A DNA stretch of 64,000 bases from Paracyclopina nana (GCA_019096065.1 JAGUCH010000004.1:7068001-7132000); one strand, 5' to 3'. Positions 21,801 to 33,839 are shown, counted from the first letter of the stretch. The notes: generated by a model not told the origin, from the letters alone. Numbers and translations are program-made.

Positions 21801-24800
21801 TTAGGGATGTTTGTAGCTTGAAGCCAGGCCTCTGCCCTAATGGTAAGTGCATCCCTGATCAACTCCAAGGACATAGATGTGAATGCAATGAGGGGTATGA
21901 GATGAGGTTTGGCCAATGCGAAGATATCAATGAGTGTCAAAAGGGACTCTGTGCAAATGGTGTGTGCAGAAACACAGATGGGTCGTTTGAATGTGTTTGC
22001 CCTCAAGGCTTTCACTTGTCTGCTTCTGGAAGAGTGTGCACTGATTACAATGAATGCCAACAGACGGGTATGTGTGCTAATGGAGTATGCTCCAACATGG
22101 ATGGATCATTCAGATGTGAGTGCAATGAAGGTTTTAAGCTATCCATATCTGGTCTAGCCTGCACTGATATTGATGAATGCCAGGAAAATCCTTTGATTTG
22201 TTTGCATGGACGATGCAGGAACACTGTGGGTTCTTATATTTGTGAATGTGAGCAAGGCTATGTCCATTCTTCTGATGGAGGGTTTTGCTTGGACTTCAAT
22301 GAATGTGCAGCCAATGTTTGTGGATCGCATGGCAGATGTGTCAATAATGATGGGGGCTATCAATGCATCTGCGACCCTGGTTACTCATATGACAGAAAAA
22401 CATGTGTTGACATTGATGAATGCTTGAGTAACCCATGCTTAAGTGGAACTTGTACAAACCATGATGGAAGCTTTAAGTGTGAATGCCCCCAAGGTTTCAG
22501 CCTTGGTCCAGATGGAAGAACTTGTACTGATTCAATCCAAGGTCTCTGTTATGCAATGTTTCGGCAAGGCCAATGTGTCAATCCTTCTAATAAAATGGTT
22601 TCAAAATCCACTTGCTGTTGTGGAGCATTACCTTTTTCAATGCCAATGGGATGGGGAGTTCCCTGTCAAGCTTGTCCAATGCCTGGATCCTTTGACTATG
22701 ACCAACTTTGCCCACATGGAAATGGATACACAAATGGGGGAGATGACATCAATGAATGTGCCCAAAATCCTGGCATTTGTGGGGACCATGGGGCCTGTGA
22801 GAACTTGATGGGTAGCTACAAATGTATTTGCAACCAAGGATATCAAGCAGATACCAGTGGGAAGGGATGCGAAGATGTTAATGAGTGTCAGGATGCTTAC
22901 AATTGCCGCAAAGGCCAATGCAGAAACACTCCTGGAGGCTTTCAATGTGTTTGCCCTTCAGGCACTGAGTACAGTGAAGCCACCAGAGCTTGTGAAGACA
23001 TAGATGAATGCTCTTTTTCAGGTATGTTACCTTTCAAAGTTGGTAAAAAATTAAATATTACTAATACTATTTCTTTAGATGGTAACAAATGTCCAAATGG
23101 GAAGTGCATCAATACAAATGGTGGATACAAGTGTGAGTGTGACTCTGGAAGCTCCCTTGACCCAAGTGGTACAGTATGCATAGATAGCAGAAGAGGAACT
23201 TGTTGGAGAGCAGTCAACAGCAAGACTCAACAATGTGAAAACAACCTTTTGGGCCTCACATTAAAGAGTGAGTGTTGTTGCTCAGCCATTGGTATTGCAT
23301 GGGGATCTCCATGTGAGAAATGCAATTCAACTGCCGATTGTGGTGGATGCCCTCCTGGAATGGCAATGCTGGATGGGAAGACATGCCAAGACCTGAATGA
23401 ATGTGCCTTGGATCCTACTCTTTGTGCAGGTGGGGTTTGTGTGAACACTGAAGGGAGTTACACTTGCAGATGTCCACCAGGCCTTAGCCTCAGTGTTTCA
23501 CCCAGTGGTGCAACTTCTTGCATAGATGAAAGAGTTGAGCCTTGTTATTTGGATTACAGATTAGGGTCTTGCAGTGGTGATATAGGAGGGTTGTACAAAA
23601 AGGACAAGTGTTGTTGTACTTTGGGAGAGGCCTGGGGATTTGCTTGCTCTCAATGTCCAAAACCTGGCACTCCTGCCTTTGATGAACTTTGTCCTAAAGG
23701 CTATGGGTTTATTGACCAAGTGGATGTCAATGAATGCTTGGCTTTTCCTGATATGTGCCAAAATGGTCGATGCAAGAATACTTTAGGAAGCTATGACTGC
23801 AGATGCAATCAGGGGTATACCCTTGATGAACATGGCATTACTTGCTTGAACATTGATGAATGTTCCATCATGAAAGGGGTATGTGGTAATGGGACCTGTA
23901 TTGATGTACCAGGAACCTTCACTTGTCAGTGTGACCCAGGATTCGAAATTACACCCATGATGCAAGTTTGTATGGACATTAATGAGTGTGAAAGAACGCC
24001 AGGACTTTGCAGAGGCGGCAAGTGTATTAACACCCCCGGATCTTTCCAATGTGAATGTCCTCTTGGCCATGAATTGACATTGGACGGAAAAAACTGCAAG
24101 GACATTGATGAGTGCTCCAAGACAAGTGGGATTTGCTCAAATGGAGTCTGCGAGAACATGATGGGTGCCTATCAGTGTATTTGTGATGAAGGTTATCGGC
24201 AGGCAGGATCAGGCACCAACTGCCTTGATGTAGATGAATGTACAGAAAATAATGGTGGCTGTGATGATATTTGCATCAACTCTCCAGGATCCTTTTCTTG
24301 TGCATGTAGCTCAGGATTTATGCTTTTGATGGATGGCAAGCAATGCAAAGACATCGATGAATGTGCAGAGGGGCCAAATACATGTAATGGAGGCAAGTGT
24401 ATCAACACACCTGGGGGGTATTCATGTGTGTGTTCTGGTGGGCTCATGATGGGCCCAGAAGCTACTTCTTGTCTTGATCTCGATGAGTGTGCCATTAACC
24501 AAGATGTATGCAAAAGTGGTAAGTGTGAAAATGTGGTGGGATCCTTTAAATGCCTCTGTGATGATGGCTACTCAGTGAAAGAAAAGCTTGAAGATGGATG
24601 CTTAGATGAAGATGAGTGTCTGCTCAACACTCACCATTGTGATCCTATGGCAGCTTGCAAAAACACTAATGGCTCATATGATTGCATTTGCAATCAAGGC
24701 TTCACTGGAGATGGCTATGACTGTAAGGATATAAATGAGTGTATTACAAAAAATGGAGGCTGCAGTCCGAATGCTAGATGTGTTAATACAATTGGAGGGT

Positions 24801-27800
24801 TCAGATGTGCATGTGATGAAGGCTTTTCTGGAGATGGATTCACTTGCAGTGACATTGATGAGTGCTCGGAAGATCCCACACTTTGTGAAAATGGCATATG
24901 CTTGAATGACCAAGGCTCATTTTCATGCGAATGTCAAATTGGCTATATGCACCCAGAGCCATCAAACACTCAGTTATGCACAGATATCAATGAATGTGAG
25001 AGGATTGAAAGTATTTGCTTGAATGGTGAGTGTGAAAACACAAATGGCATATTTAGGTGCATCTGTGATTATGGCTTCACTCTTGATGGAAGTGGTAGTA
25101 ATTGCACTGACATCAATGAGTGTGATGATCCTCAGGCTTGCAAGAATGGAAACTGTATAAACACAGATGGGGGGTACACATGTGAATGTCCACAAGGCTT
25201 TCAACTACTTCCAGCTGGTATGTGTCTTTTGGGGATATTTGAACTAATAAAAAGATGTTCATTATCTTTGTAATTTTAGGCAATGGCTGCATAGATCTCA
25301 GGAAGGGTACATGTTATGGGAACTCAACAGTTGTGTACAATGGCTCACCAATATGTCGGGATCCATTGGGCTTTCAGGTATCCAGGTCTGCCTGTTGCTG
25401 TTCAGCACCTGGCCACTCTTGGGGAGATGATTGTGAAAAGTGTCCAGAAGATGAAGAGTCTCCAGAATATAAATTGATTTGCCCAGAAGGAAAAGGATTT
25501 CAGCCAAATCCACAAACAATTATCCCAGAGGACATCAATGAATGCAATGAGCTATCTAGGATGTGTGAGAATGGTAGGTGCTCTAACATTTTTGGGGGGT
25601 TCATGTGCACTTGCAACACTGGATTCAAGTTGGATGACAATCAAGTCAAATGCATTGATGTGAATGAGTGTGCCCAAGATGCTTTCATCTGTGGTGTTGG
25701 CCAATGTGTCAATATTGATGGGGGCTTTGAATGTGTTTGTCCTCAAGGATACATGCTTTCTTCTGATGGAAAAGGATGCGTTGATATGAGGAAGGAGTCT
25801 TGCTTTATGGAATTCATTGAAGGGGCCTGCAGCAAGCCAATGACAAGACCTCAGGTAACCTGTGATATCTATCAATTCACCAAGAATTATCCTCATTCAT
25901 CTGACTTTTCAGACAAAAGTTGTATGTTGCTGCTCAATGGGTGTGGCCTGGGGTAATGACTGTGGCCTTTGTCCTGAGAAAGGAACACCAGCTTACAGGC
26001 AAATGTGTGGCAGTGGCACTCCAGGCATGATGATTGATCCCATGACTGGTGCAACAACAGAAATTGATGAGTGCAAAATGATGCCTGGTATGTGCCAAAA
26101 TGGAGTGTGCATGAACACAATTGGAAGCTTTCACTGTGAATGCTATCCTGGATATGTTTTTGATGAAGCCTCCCATCAATGCATTGACAAAAATGAATGT
26201 ACACAAGATAGCCCCTGTAAAGGCATAGCCAAGTGTGTGAATACTCCTGGAAGCTTTGAGTGCTCCTGTCCTGATGGCTATAGGTTGGATACCTCTGGTA
26301 GAGCTTGCAAGGATATTGATGAGTGTGCTGAGAGAAACTTATGCCAAAATGGTGTTTGCTCAAATATGGAGGGTAGCTTCAAATGTAAGTGCAATGATGG
26401 CTTCACGCTTACACCTTCAAGAGAGTCCTGTGTTGACATCAATGAGTGTAGCCTCTCACCCAATTTATGTGGCAATGGAACATGCATAAACAGTTTTGGG
26501 TCATTTCGATGTCGTTGTGACTATGGCTTTCAGCTAAGCTCATCTAATACTTGCGAAGATATTGATGAATGTCGAAGTAGATTTGATATTTGTCGCAATG
26601 GTAGGTGCAAAAATACCAAGGGTGGATTTACCTGTGAATGCACAGATGGCTACCAACTAAGCTTTGATGGCATGAACTGTGAGGACATAGATGAATGTAA
26701 GGAAAATAAAGCCTGTCCACCACCTGGCATCTGTGAAAACTCATTTGGAGCATTTATTTGCACTTGCCCAGAAGGATTTAAGCTCAGCCAAGATGGATCT
26801 TCATGTTTAGATATAGATGAATGCATTGAAAAACAAGGATTTTGTTCAAATGGTTTCTGTCAAAACCAAGAGGGCTCAGCCACATGCCAGTGTCAAGGAG
26901 GCTGGCAACTTAGCACTGATGGCTCTAAGTGCATTGATTTGAGAAAGGAGCCATGCTTTGATGATTCTAGATGCTCCAACCAAAGGACACGAAATATGAC
27001 AAAGCAAAATTGCTGCTGTTCATTTGGGAAGAGCTGGGGATTGTCCTGTGAGTCATGCCCAACTCAAGGATCAAGGGCATTTGATTTGCTGTGCCCCCTG
27101 GGACCTGGAAGAGGGGGCAATGGTGAAGACTTTGATGAATGTCAGATGTTAGGTCCTGGTATTTGTGATGGAGGAATTTGCATTAACACTGATGGCTCCT
27201 ATAGATGTGAGTGCCCATTTGGATACAAACTTGACTCAACTGGAAAGAAGTGCATTGATGACAATGAGTGTCTGAGCACTCCAAACATTTGTGGCAATGG
27301 TACTTGCTCCAACTCAAACGGAGCTTTTGAGTGCAAGTGCTCAGAGGGATATGCTCCAGGACCAAGTGGAAGTTGTGAGGACATTGATGAATGTGTTGAA
27401 TATGGACATCAATGTGCATTTAGATGTCACAATGTTCCTGGCTCTTTCAGGTGCATTTGCCCCTATGGCTATGAAGTGGCACCTGATGGAAGGCATTGCA
27501 TAGACAGCAATGAGTGTGAGTCTGAAGCTAATGACTGCAGATATGAATGCAAAAACTTGATTGGTACATTCATGTGTGTTTGTCCAGATGGATTCAGAAA
27601 GTTGGGGATTGGAGATGAGTGTGAAGACATCAATGAATGTGCATCAGATCCAAATATTTGTAAGGGTGGGGGAAGGTGCATCAACACTGCTGGTGGGTAT
27701 ATTTGTGAATGCAAGAAGGGTTATGAGCTTTCACTAGATGGTAAAGAATGCACCGATAGAAGACTTGGTTACTGCTATAACAAGCTTCTTCCTGGTGGAA

Positions 27801-29691
27801 GGTGCAGACAAACTGGCATATCTGGATATTCAAACCAGCAGCAAATACAAGTCACCAAGGCTGATTGTTGCTGCGCCTTGGGAGCTGCTTGGGGATCCGC
27901 TGAAGATGCATCATCAGAATCAACCTATGGAATGTCAAATGCCTGTGAAATATGTCCTGGAAGAGGAAGCCAGGAATTTGATCGACTCTGCTTAGAATCT
28001 GGCTTTGGTCCTGAGGGCCAAGATATTGATGAATGCAAGACCTTACCAAATCTGTGTGAAAATGGACAATGTGTCAACACTTTGGGATCATATAGGTGTA
28101 TTTGTGACAGGGGTTTCAAGCCAGACTCTGCAACTGGCAATACTAAATGTAATGATGTCAATGAATGCTTGCACAGACCGGGCCCTTGTGAGCATGATTG
28201 TACCAATACATGGGGAGGATACACCTGCAGTTGCCCACAAGGATATACATTAAACAATGATGGAAAAACTTGCAGAGATGTAGATGAATGCGCCACTGGA
28301 GCTCATACTTGCCAGTATGAATGTGTGAATACTCTAGGATCTTATGAGTGTGCTTGTCCTATGGGATTTAGACAGATGGGAGACAGATGCATGGACATAG
28401 ATGAATGTCTGGAGCAACAAGGGCTATGCCCTAGGCCAGGTACTTGTAAAAATACTCATGGAAGCTTCAAATGTGTGTGCCCAAGAGGATACAAGTTGGA
28501 TGATTCTGGCACCTTTTGTGTTGACAAGAATGAATGTGAAGAGGAGTCACACAACTGTATGGAGTCAGAATGTAGAAATTCTCTGGGATCCTACAAGTGA
28601 GATAGATTCATACTTATATTGAGGATCTTGACATGTAGCTTTTTATACTTGAATAGGTGTGGATGTCCAGAGGGTTTTATTCTTCATAATGTTTACCAAG
28701 AATGTGTTGATGACAATGAATGCTTGGGTCATGAAGAGAGGGCTCCTTGTGGCTCGGCAAAGTGTCAAAATACCTTTGGTTCATTCTCATGCATGTGTCC
28801 TAGTGGGTACAACTACAACAACAATCTACAAGTGTGTGTTCAAACTGCCTCTGGATGTGGTGAAGCACTGTGTGCTTTTGGATGCAATTCCATTGGATCC
28901 ACTGGCTTTGATTGTCAATGTCCTAGGGGACATCAAGTATGTCTTTAATTGATGTTTTCAATAGCTAGCTATATAGCTGCTTTTGTCCTAAGGCTGTAAC
29001 AGGTTCAAGGGGAGAGGTGTCCCATTGTGTTGCTTTAAACAGTGTTGACAAGTTTCTACAAGAGCCAACTGACACTAATGACATAGTGTCAACAGAAGGC
29101 TGCTTTTCCTGCCAACTCAACAAGACTCCTCCTTACAATCCTCCATCTAGGCGAAGGTCAGGAAAGTCCTTGAACAGATCTCACAACTACCATTATGCCA
29201 AAAGACGTTCATCCCGTCAAAAAAGACATGCTGGCATTGAAGCCACATTTGACATGAGGCCATGTAAGCACTCATTGAACAGATTAAGAATAATACATAT
29301 TTTTTTTTCATTTGTAGTACCCTTTGCCCTGGACATGATGGTCAACTTGAGCAAAAGCAATAGTGATGAGCTTCCGAAGCACTATACAAAACTGTCAATC
29401 AAGCTAGACCAAGAGCAAACCAAGCACAAAAGACCCATTCTTTTTATGGTTCCAGCAAGGGCTGAAACTTTTGTCCAATATTCCATTCATGGACGAGACA
29501 AGGAGCTGTTCGGGCTAAAGCCAGATGCAGATGGAGTGTGGACCCTGTACTACAATCAGCCAGTTAACCCCATAGATGAAGAAGTGACCCACCTTGTAAG
29601 GGTGGTGGGAACCAAGGCAAGATTGGCCAGGCATAGTGAAGAGATGAAAGATCTGAATATGAAAGTTAAAATTGTTGTAGTGAAAACATAG
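18857..29691 (+). CDS. fibrillin (9 exons, complete)
   Basis: Extracellular microfibril protein. Exons 18857-19250, 20914-21106, 21163-23021, 23079-25217, 25280-25854, 25913-28596, 28657-28936, 28993-29263 and 29318-29691 sum to 8,769 bp, giving 2,922 residues (human FBN1 2,871). Order: signal peptide ([13 protein letters not shown]), an RGD at ~36-38, a Cys-rich N-terminal domain, EGF modules, then a long array of calcium-binding EGF modules (D-I/V-D/N-E-C starts) broken by nine TB/hybrid-type 8-Cys modules. The 8-Cys modules are marked by CCC or LCC triplets, at ~21240, 21680, 22610, 23270, 23605, 25390, 25925, 27010 and 27865. The C-terminus has a furin-like RQKR followed by ~140 residues comparable to the vertebrate C-terminal propeptide (asprosin region). 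Exon sizes up to 2.7 kb contrast with vertebrate one-module exons. Intron 1 (1.66 kb) hosts nested transposons. AATAAA at ~29739. Confidence 0.95.
19803..20705. mobile_element. foldback element in fibrillin intron 1, interrupted by a MITE
   Basis: The arm at 19803-19895 and the arm at 20613-20705 are imperfect reverse complements over about 93 bp (ACATTAACCTG, AAATTCCCCATAAAAA and AGGGTTCATTTGG blocks). A distinct MITE (19931-20388) with its own target duplication lies between them, so it inserted later. No coding capacity is visible. Confidence 0.7.
19931..20388. mobile_element. CACAGTG-ended MITE, copy 1, with perfect 5-bp target duplication
   Basis: The 458-bp element begins CACAGTGGGTCAAAAAGCC and ends GGCATTTTGAGCCACTGTG, forming imperfect terminal inverted repeats of ~40 bp. 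CATTG flanks both ends (19926-19930 and 20389-20393), a 5-bp target-site duplication. It is homologous along its length, in opposite orientation, to the copy at 34097-34526. Heptamer CACAGTG plus a 5-bp duplication is the pattern of Transib elements, the relatives of RAG1. No transposase frame is present. Confidence 0.8.
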
Positions 29692-29767
29692 AGGAATAAT
29701 TACTATTTAGCAAAGGTGTCAAGTAGTTACCCTACCAAAATAAACAATACAGCACCAACATTTTTTA

Positions 29768-32700
29768 ATGAAGTTGTCAGTCATGGTAGGAAAGCTCAGA
29801 AAGTTGGTTTCTCCAGAGGTCTTGGACTATTTGCAGTATGTTTGCACCAATACTTCTAGTCATGGTGGAAACTGGCTTCAAAAGATAAAGCAACCAAAAG
29901 GAAAAACTTGCTATTTTGTATTAATCTTTTCTTTGCAATTGGTCATGTTTTGGATGGTCATACAAAAATTATTTGTGAGAAACACTGATGTATCAACAAG
30001 CCTTACATGGGAAAATGTGGGCAGACTCGAATATCCATACATCACAGTATGCAATCCAAGGGCATTTGACATAAATAAAGTCAAAGGTTAAGTCAACCAA
30101 AGCAATTGAAAGAATGAGCGTGAATGATTCTTTTTCAGCTTTGAATATTGATGCTGAGTTGTTAAGCTACATTTACTTAGCTTATGCAAGCCATATCACA
30201 GTATTGTTGGCTATGAACAGACATGGAACAATGGATTCTCTGAAAAAGGCTTACAACAATATAAATGTCAATCAGACAAACCTTGGTCTGCAACTTGCAA
30301 TAAGATGTGAGGACTTTATTATTGAATGCAGTGGCATGAAATGTTGTTCAGAGGTGTTTGATCCTGAGCCTACTTTATCTGAAAATGGAGCTTGCTTTAC
30401 TTCCTTCAAGCAAGACGTCCAAACATATGCAGTTTTTGGAGGAGTATTTCTTGCTTTGAATGCCTCCAGTGGCTATACAGCAAGTAAGAAAGCATTAACA
30501 CAAAATGTAAGCTATCCCATAGCTTACATTTGTTGGGCTAGGACTGCATACCCAACCTTCAAATACTCCCAAAACAAGATCATAAAAGAATACATAAATT
30601 AGTAAACAAAGCATTATTCATAAAGATTTGCTGCACATAAACAATCTGAACAATCTGAACATTCTGAACATTATGAACAATCTGAACAATATGAACAATC
30701 TGAACAATCCGAACATTCTGAACAATCCAAACATTCTGAACAATCCAAACGTTCTGAACAATCCGAACATTCTGAACAATCCGAACATTCTGAACAATCG
30801 AAACATTCTGAACATTCTGAAAATTATGAACATTCTGAACAATCTGAACAATCTGAACATTCTGAACAAACTGAACATGTTCGGATTGTTCAGATTGTTC
30901 AGAATGTTCAGATTGTTCAGAATGTTCAGATTGTTCAGAATGTTCGGATTGTTCAGATTGTTCGGATTGTACAGAATGTTCAGATTGTTCAGAATGTTCA
31001 GAATGTTCAGAATGTTCAGATTGTTCGGATTGTTCAGAATGCTCGGATTGTTCAGAATGTTCAGATTGTTCAGAATGTTCGGATTGTTTAGATTGTTCAT
31101 AATGTTCGGATTGTTCAGAATGTTTGGATTGTTCTGATTGTTCAGAATGTTCGGATTGTTCAGAATGTTCGGATTGTTCAGATTGTTCAGATTGTTCGGA
31201 TTTTTCAGAATGTTCGGATTGTTCAGAATGTTCAGAATGTTCAGATTGTTCAGAATGTTCAGATTGTTCAGATTGTTCGGATTGTTCAGAATGTTCGGAT
31301 TGTTCAGAATGTTCTGAATGTTCAGAATGTTCAGAATGTTCAGATTGTTCAGATTGTTTATGTGCAGCAAATCTTTATGAATAATGCTTTGTTTACTAAT
31401 TTATGTATTCTGATATGATCTTGTTTTGGGAGTATTTGAAGGTTGGGTATGCAGTCCTGGCCTATCTTTGAGGGGGAACTTTTTTGTCCGAAAATCAAGT
31501 TGTAAATTGTCCGACATGCTGAGTTGCAAAATGACAGACATCTACTGCGTTTTTTGCCCGACAGATTTGTCATAGTCGTAAAATGTCCGACAAATAGAAT
31601 GTTAAATGTTCGACAGGTTTTGTCAAGTTGCAGAAAGTCCGACACGACCCAGTTGTTAAATGTCCAACACATAATTTAGCAGACATCTTAAGCTTTTTAT
31701 ATACTGTGAGACGATTTCCTCCTGTTATAATTCAGTTTACCGATCCGACTCAGCTCTTTTATATCACAGTTCTTTCTAAGCAATTTGGGTGATATTAAAT
31801 ACTTAACGGCCCTGGAATCAAATTTGAGGGATTTTAAGTAATTTAATGCCCCTCATATTCCATGGAACTAATCCAAATTCCAAAGAAGTTAGAAAAAAGA
31901 GAGGATCATCCAAGATTCAGACCTCAGAAAGTTGGATCTACATTCCAATACTCTAACCACTGAGCTATGGAAACATCATGAAAATTGCATGCAATGTACA
32001 GGACTTTACCATAACTTAAGCCAGATAAAGAAATAAAAAAAGTTAAGGAATGACTGGGGTTTAAACCCTAGACTGCTGAATCAAGAACCCAGCGCTCTAA
32101 CCATTGTGCCATAGGAGCACCTCTGCAAAAATGAATCTTAAGTCTATTTCATTGCTCCCAAACCACTGGATGGCTCATGAGAGCCAATGAAGCAACTAAA
32201 AACCAAGCAGCATTTTCTAGGGCACGGGGCAGCCCAGTAACTTCATTAAAACACTCAAAAATCACATTACAGAATATAAAATTGTATATTTTGAGCTAGG
32301 GCACATAAAATTGGGTCATTAAATAGCTGAGCAAGGATTTTAAAATGGGAAAACTCGAGTACAGCTTTATTTGCCCGAGCCTGCGAGGGCTGTAATTGCC
32401 CCAGCTCGAAATAAATAATTATTAATTTTTGAAAAAGTATATCAGCTTTGACTTCTGGAAAAAATTGTCACTGCAGTGCAGTCTTTAATAGGTAAATTAA
32501 TGCACTTTTTGGAACACATTGCCAAAAATGTGTCGGACATTTTGCAACTACATCAAATGTGTCGGGCAAAAATACACCTGTCGCCAAAATAGTGTCAGTC
32601 ATTTTACAACTCTACAAAATGTGTCGGACATTTTGCAACATGGCGAAATGTGTCGGACAAAATGATGGAGCCCATTTTTGAAAGGTATGGATTCAACAGT

Positions 32701-33839
32701 CATAGGAGCAAGGGCAGCATATACAGGAGCAAGTTTGTCTTTTCATGTATCTGATTTGGGCCTTCTTTCAATGAGAGGTCAAGGAGTCAGTTTGCACAAA
32801 GGAACCTTTAACAAAATTGGTCTCAAAGCTATGGATGTAAGCTTGTCACTAATGAAATATCAAAAGACATATAAAAGATTCCTAATTAAAGATTGACCGG
32901 ACCCAGGAAGATCCACAATGGAGGCAGCTGTACTATCAAGGTGAAAATCTTTCATTACTATGCGTATCATCAGTTGTGATTACTTTTCAGAGACCCAATC
33001 GGGATGTGTGAACACAAATGATTCCTTAGAAATTTTCTTAAAAGGATTTGGATATCCTTCATGGTCCAGAGGCAATTGTGAAGATTTTTTTGTGTCTCAG
33101 GCTTTAAATCAATGTTCGTTGTCTCTCACAAAAGGTTTGAAAATTGACAGTTCTTCATGGGATAGATCCTCAAAGGCTTTCGAATTAGGTACTTCCCTAA
33201 ATATCCTTTAAGTGATTTTTTATTAATGCTCTTAATAGTATTCAACTCTACTTACCCTCCATCAAAGCTTGAAATTTGCCACTCAGACTCAGTGCTTGAA
33301 TTTTACCAGAAAGTAACTAATAGTTCAACAGAGGAGTTTGCTAGAATTGGACACTTTTTTGGGCTAATTACAAGTAGGCAGTGTCTAGTTCTTTCAAAGT
33401 TTATAATACATTAAAAAGGTTTTTAAAGATATATGCAGATCAGAATGCTACCAGAAGGAAATGTCAAAAGAAAAGTCTACCAATTATTTGGACACTTATT
33501 ATGACAATGAACTTACAAGGTAAATTTACCCAAATATGAGGCTAAGACTACATTTTCTTATTTTAGAGACAACATTTATGTGAACATTTTCTTTGCTAAT
33601 CTCAACAAGCAAATTATAGTGGTCAGGTCTAAACAAATTGGAGAATACTTATGTAAGCATGAACACTGCAAAACATTCATAATCATGGATGGTTCTGACT
33701 AACACATTTATGGTTTTATTTAGCTGACATTGGAGGAAGTATTGGCATGATAATGGGCGCCAGTTTCATCAGTATCATTGAGCTACTTGGTTTTTATATT
33801 GGTTTCTTTGTTCTCCTTTTTAAACTACTCTGCAAATAA
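29768..33839 (+). CDS. DEG/ENaC (degenerin/epithelial sodium channel) family subunit, about 9 exons
   Basis: Amiloride-sensitive-type cation channel subunit with two membrane helices and a large extracellular loop. Exons I support: 29768-30086, 30139-30483, 32700-32836, 32892-32940, 32991-33134 (or to 33188), 33239-33398, 33439-33519, 33567-33652 and 33724-33839, giving 478 or 496 residues. TM1 is FVLIFSLQLVMFWMVI, followed by the conserved post-TM1 YPYITVCNPRAFDINKV. The loop has cysteine-rich CEDFIIEC and GACFTSF. A degenerate palm segment follows, and TM2 carries the G-x-S filter and helix GASFISIIELLGFYI. The third-exon acceptor and the 5' end of exon 6 are least certain (one intron would be only 40 bp). 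The 2.2-kb second intron contains the palindromic minisatellite and a transposon, yet exons on both sides stay in phase. It starts 76 bp after fibrillin's stop. Confidence 0.8.
30537..31461. repeat. giant palindrome: 9-bp minisatellite between near-exact inverted flanks
   Basis: The flank at ~30540-30640 (GGACTGCATACCCAACC... to GCTGCACATAAACAATCTG) recurs as its near-perfect reverse complement at ~31358-31460. Between them is an array of 9-bp units GTTC(A/G)GA(T/A)T. The units read in one orientation from 30640 to 30877 (~26 units) and in the opposite orientation from 30878 to ~31360 (~54 units). The switch point is the perfect palindrome GAACATGTTC at 30873-30882. Long open frames here (LNN..., CSECSD...) are translations of the repeat, not genes. 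It lies in an intron of the DEG/ENaC gene. Confidence 0.9.
31695..31858 (+). repeat. repeat R1, copy 1
   Basis: About 160 bp, nearly identical to 33937-34096 (blocks CGATTTCCTCCTGTTATAAT, AACGGCCCTGGAATCAAATT). Lies inside the 31.5-32.7 kb transposon. Confidence 0.8.
31904..31975 (-). repeat. tRNA-Tyr-like sequence inside the transposon
   Basis: On the minus strand, ATAGCTCAGTGGTTAGAG matches a pol III A box. A 5-bp anticodon stem TTGGA/TCCAA encloses ATGTAGA, giving anticodon GTA. The B-box region GGTCTGAATC is degenerate and the acceptor stem does not pair, so this is a pseudo-tRNA or SINE head rather than a functional tRNA gene. Confidence 0.5.
32050..32121 (-). repeat. tRNA-Lys-like sequence inside the transposon
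   Basis: On the minus strand, TGGCACAATGGTTAGAGCG (A box) and GGTTTAAACCC (B-box-like) flank a stem CTGGG/TTCAG (with G-T pairs) and loop TTCTTGA, anticodon CTT. Overall pairing is imperfect. Probably a tRNA-derived repeat. Confidence 0.5.

Larger units (their letters stand above)
31465..32685. mobile_element. non-autonomous DNA transposon, about 1.2 kb, with TA flanks and subterminal GTCGGACA repeats
   Basis: Ends read TATCTTTGAGGGGG...TTTTTTGTCCGA and, inverted at the other side, TACCTTTCAAAAAT...CCATTTTGTCCGA, with TA at both borders (31463-31464, 32686-32687). Copies of (T)GTCGGACATTTTGCAAC crowd the last ~170 bp of each end in opposite orientation, typical of transposase-binding subterminal repeats. 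No transposase frame is seen. The interior holds two tRNA-like sequences and segments shared with 33.9-34.6 kb. It sits in intron 2 of the DEG/ENaC gene, directly after the palindrome. Confidence 0.65.

Noticed and set aside
30114..30602. DEG/ENaC gene truncated by the palindrome
   Set aside because: A good donor at 30484 and an in-phase acceptor near 32700 allow the insertion to be spliced out, and all downstream family motifs are intact.
30640..31360. CRISPR-like array
   Set aside because: Units are 9 bp without unique spacers, and the genome is eukaryotic.
30618..31384. Long open frames on both strands reading LNN/ILN, MFRLFR and CSECSD repeats
   Set aside because: They are frame-by-frame translations of a 9-bp tandem repeat, which stays open because the period is a multiple of three and the unit lacks stops.
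31904..32121. Functional tRNA-Tyr and tRNA-Lys genes
   Set aside because: A and B boxes and anticodon stems are visible, but acceptor and T stems do not pair well and both lie inside a transposon.
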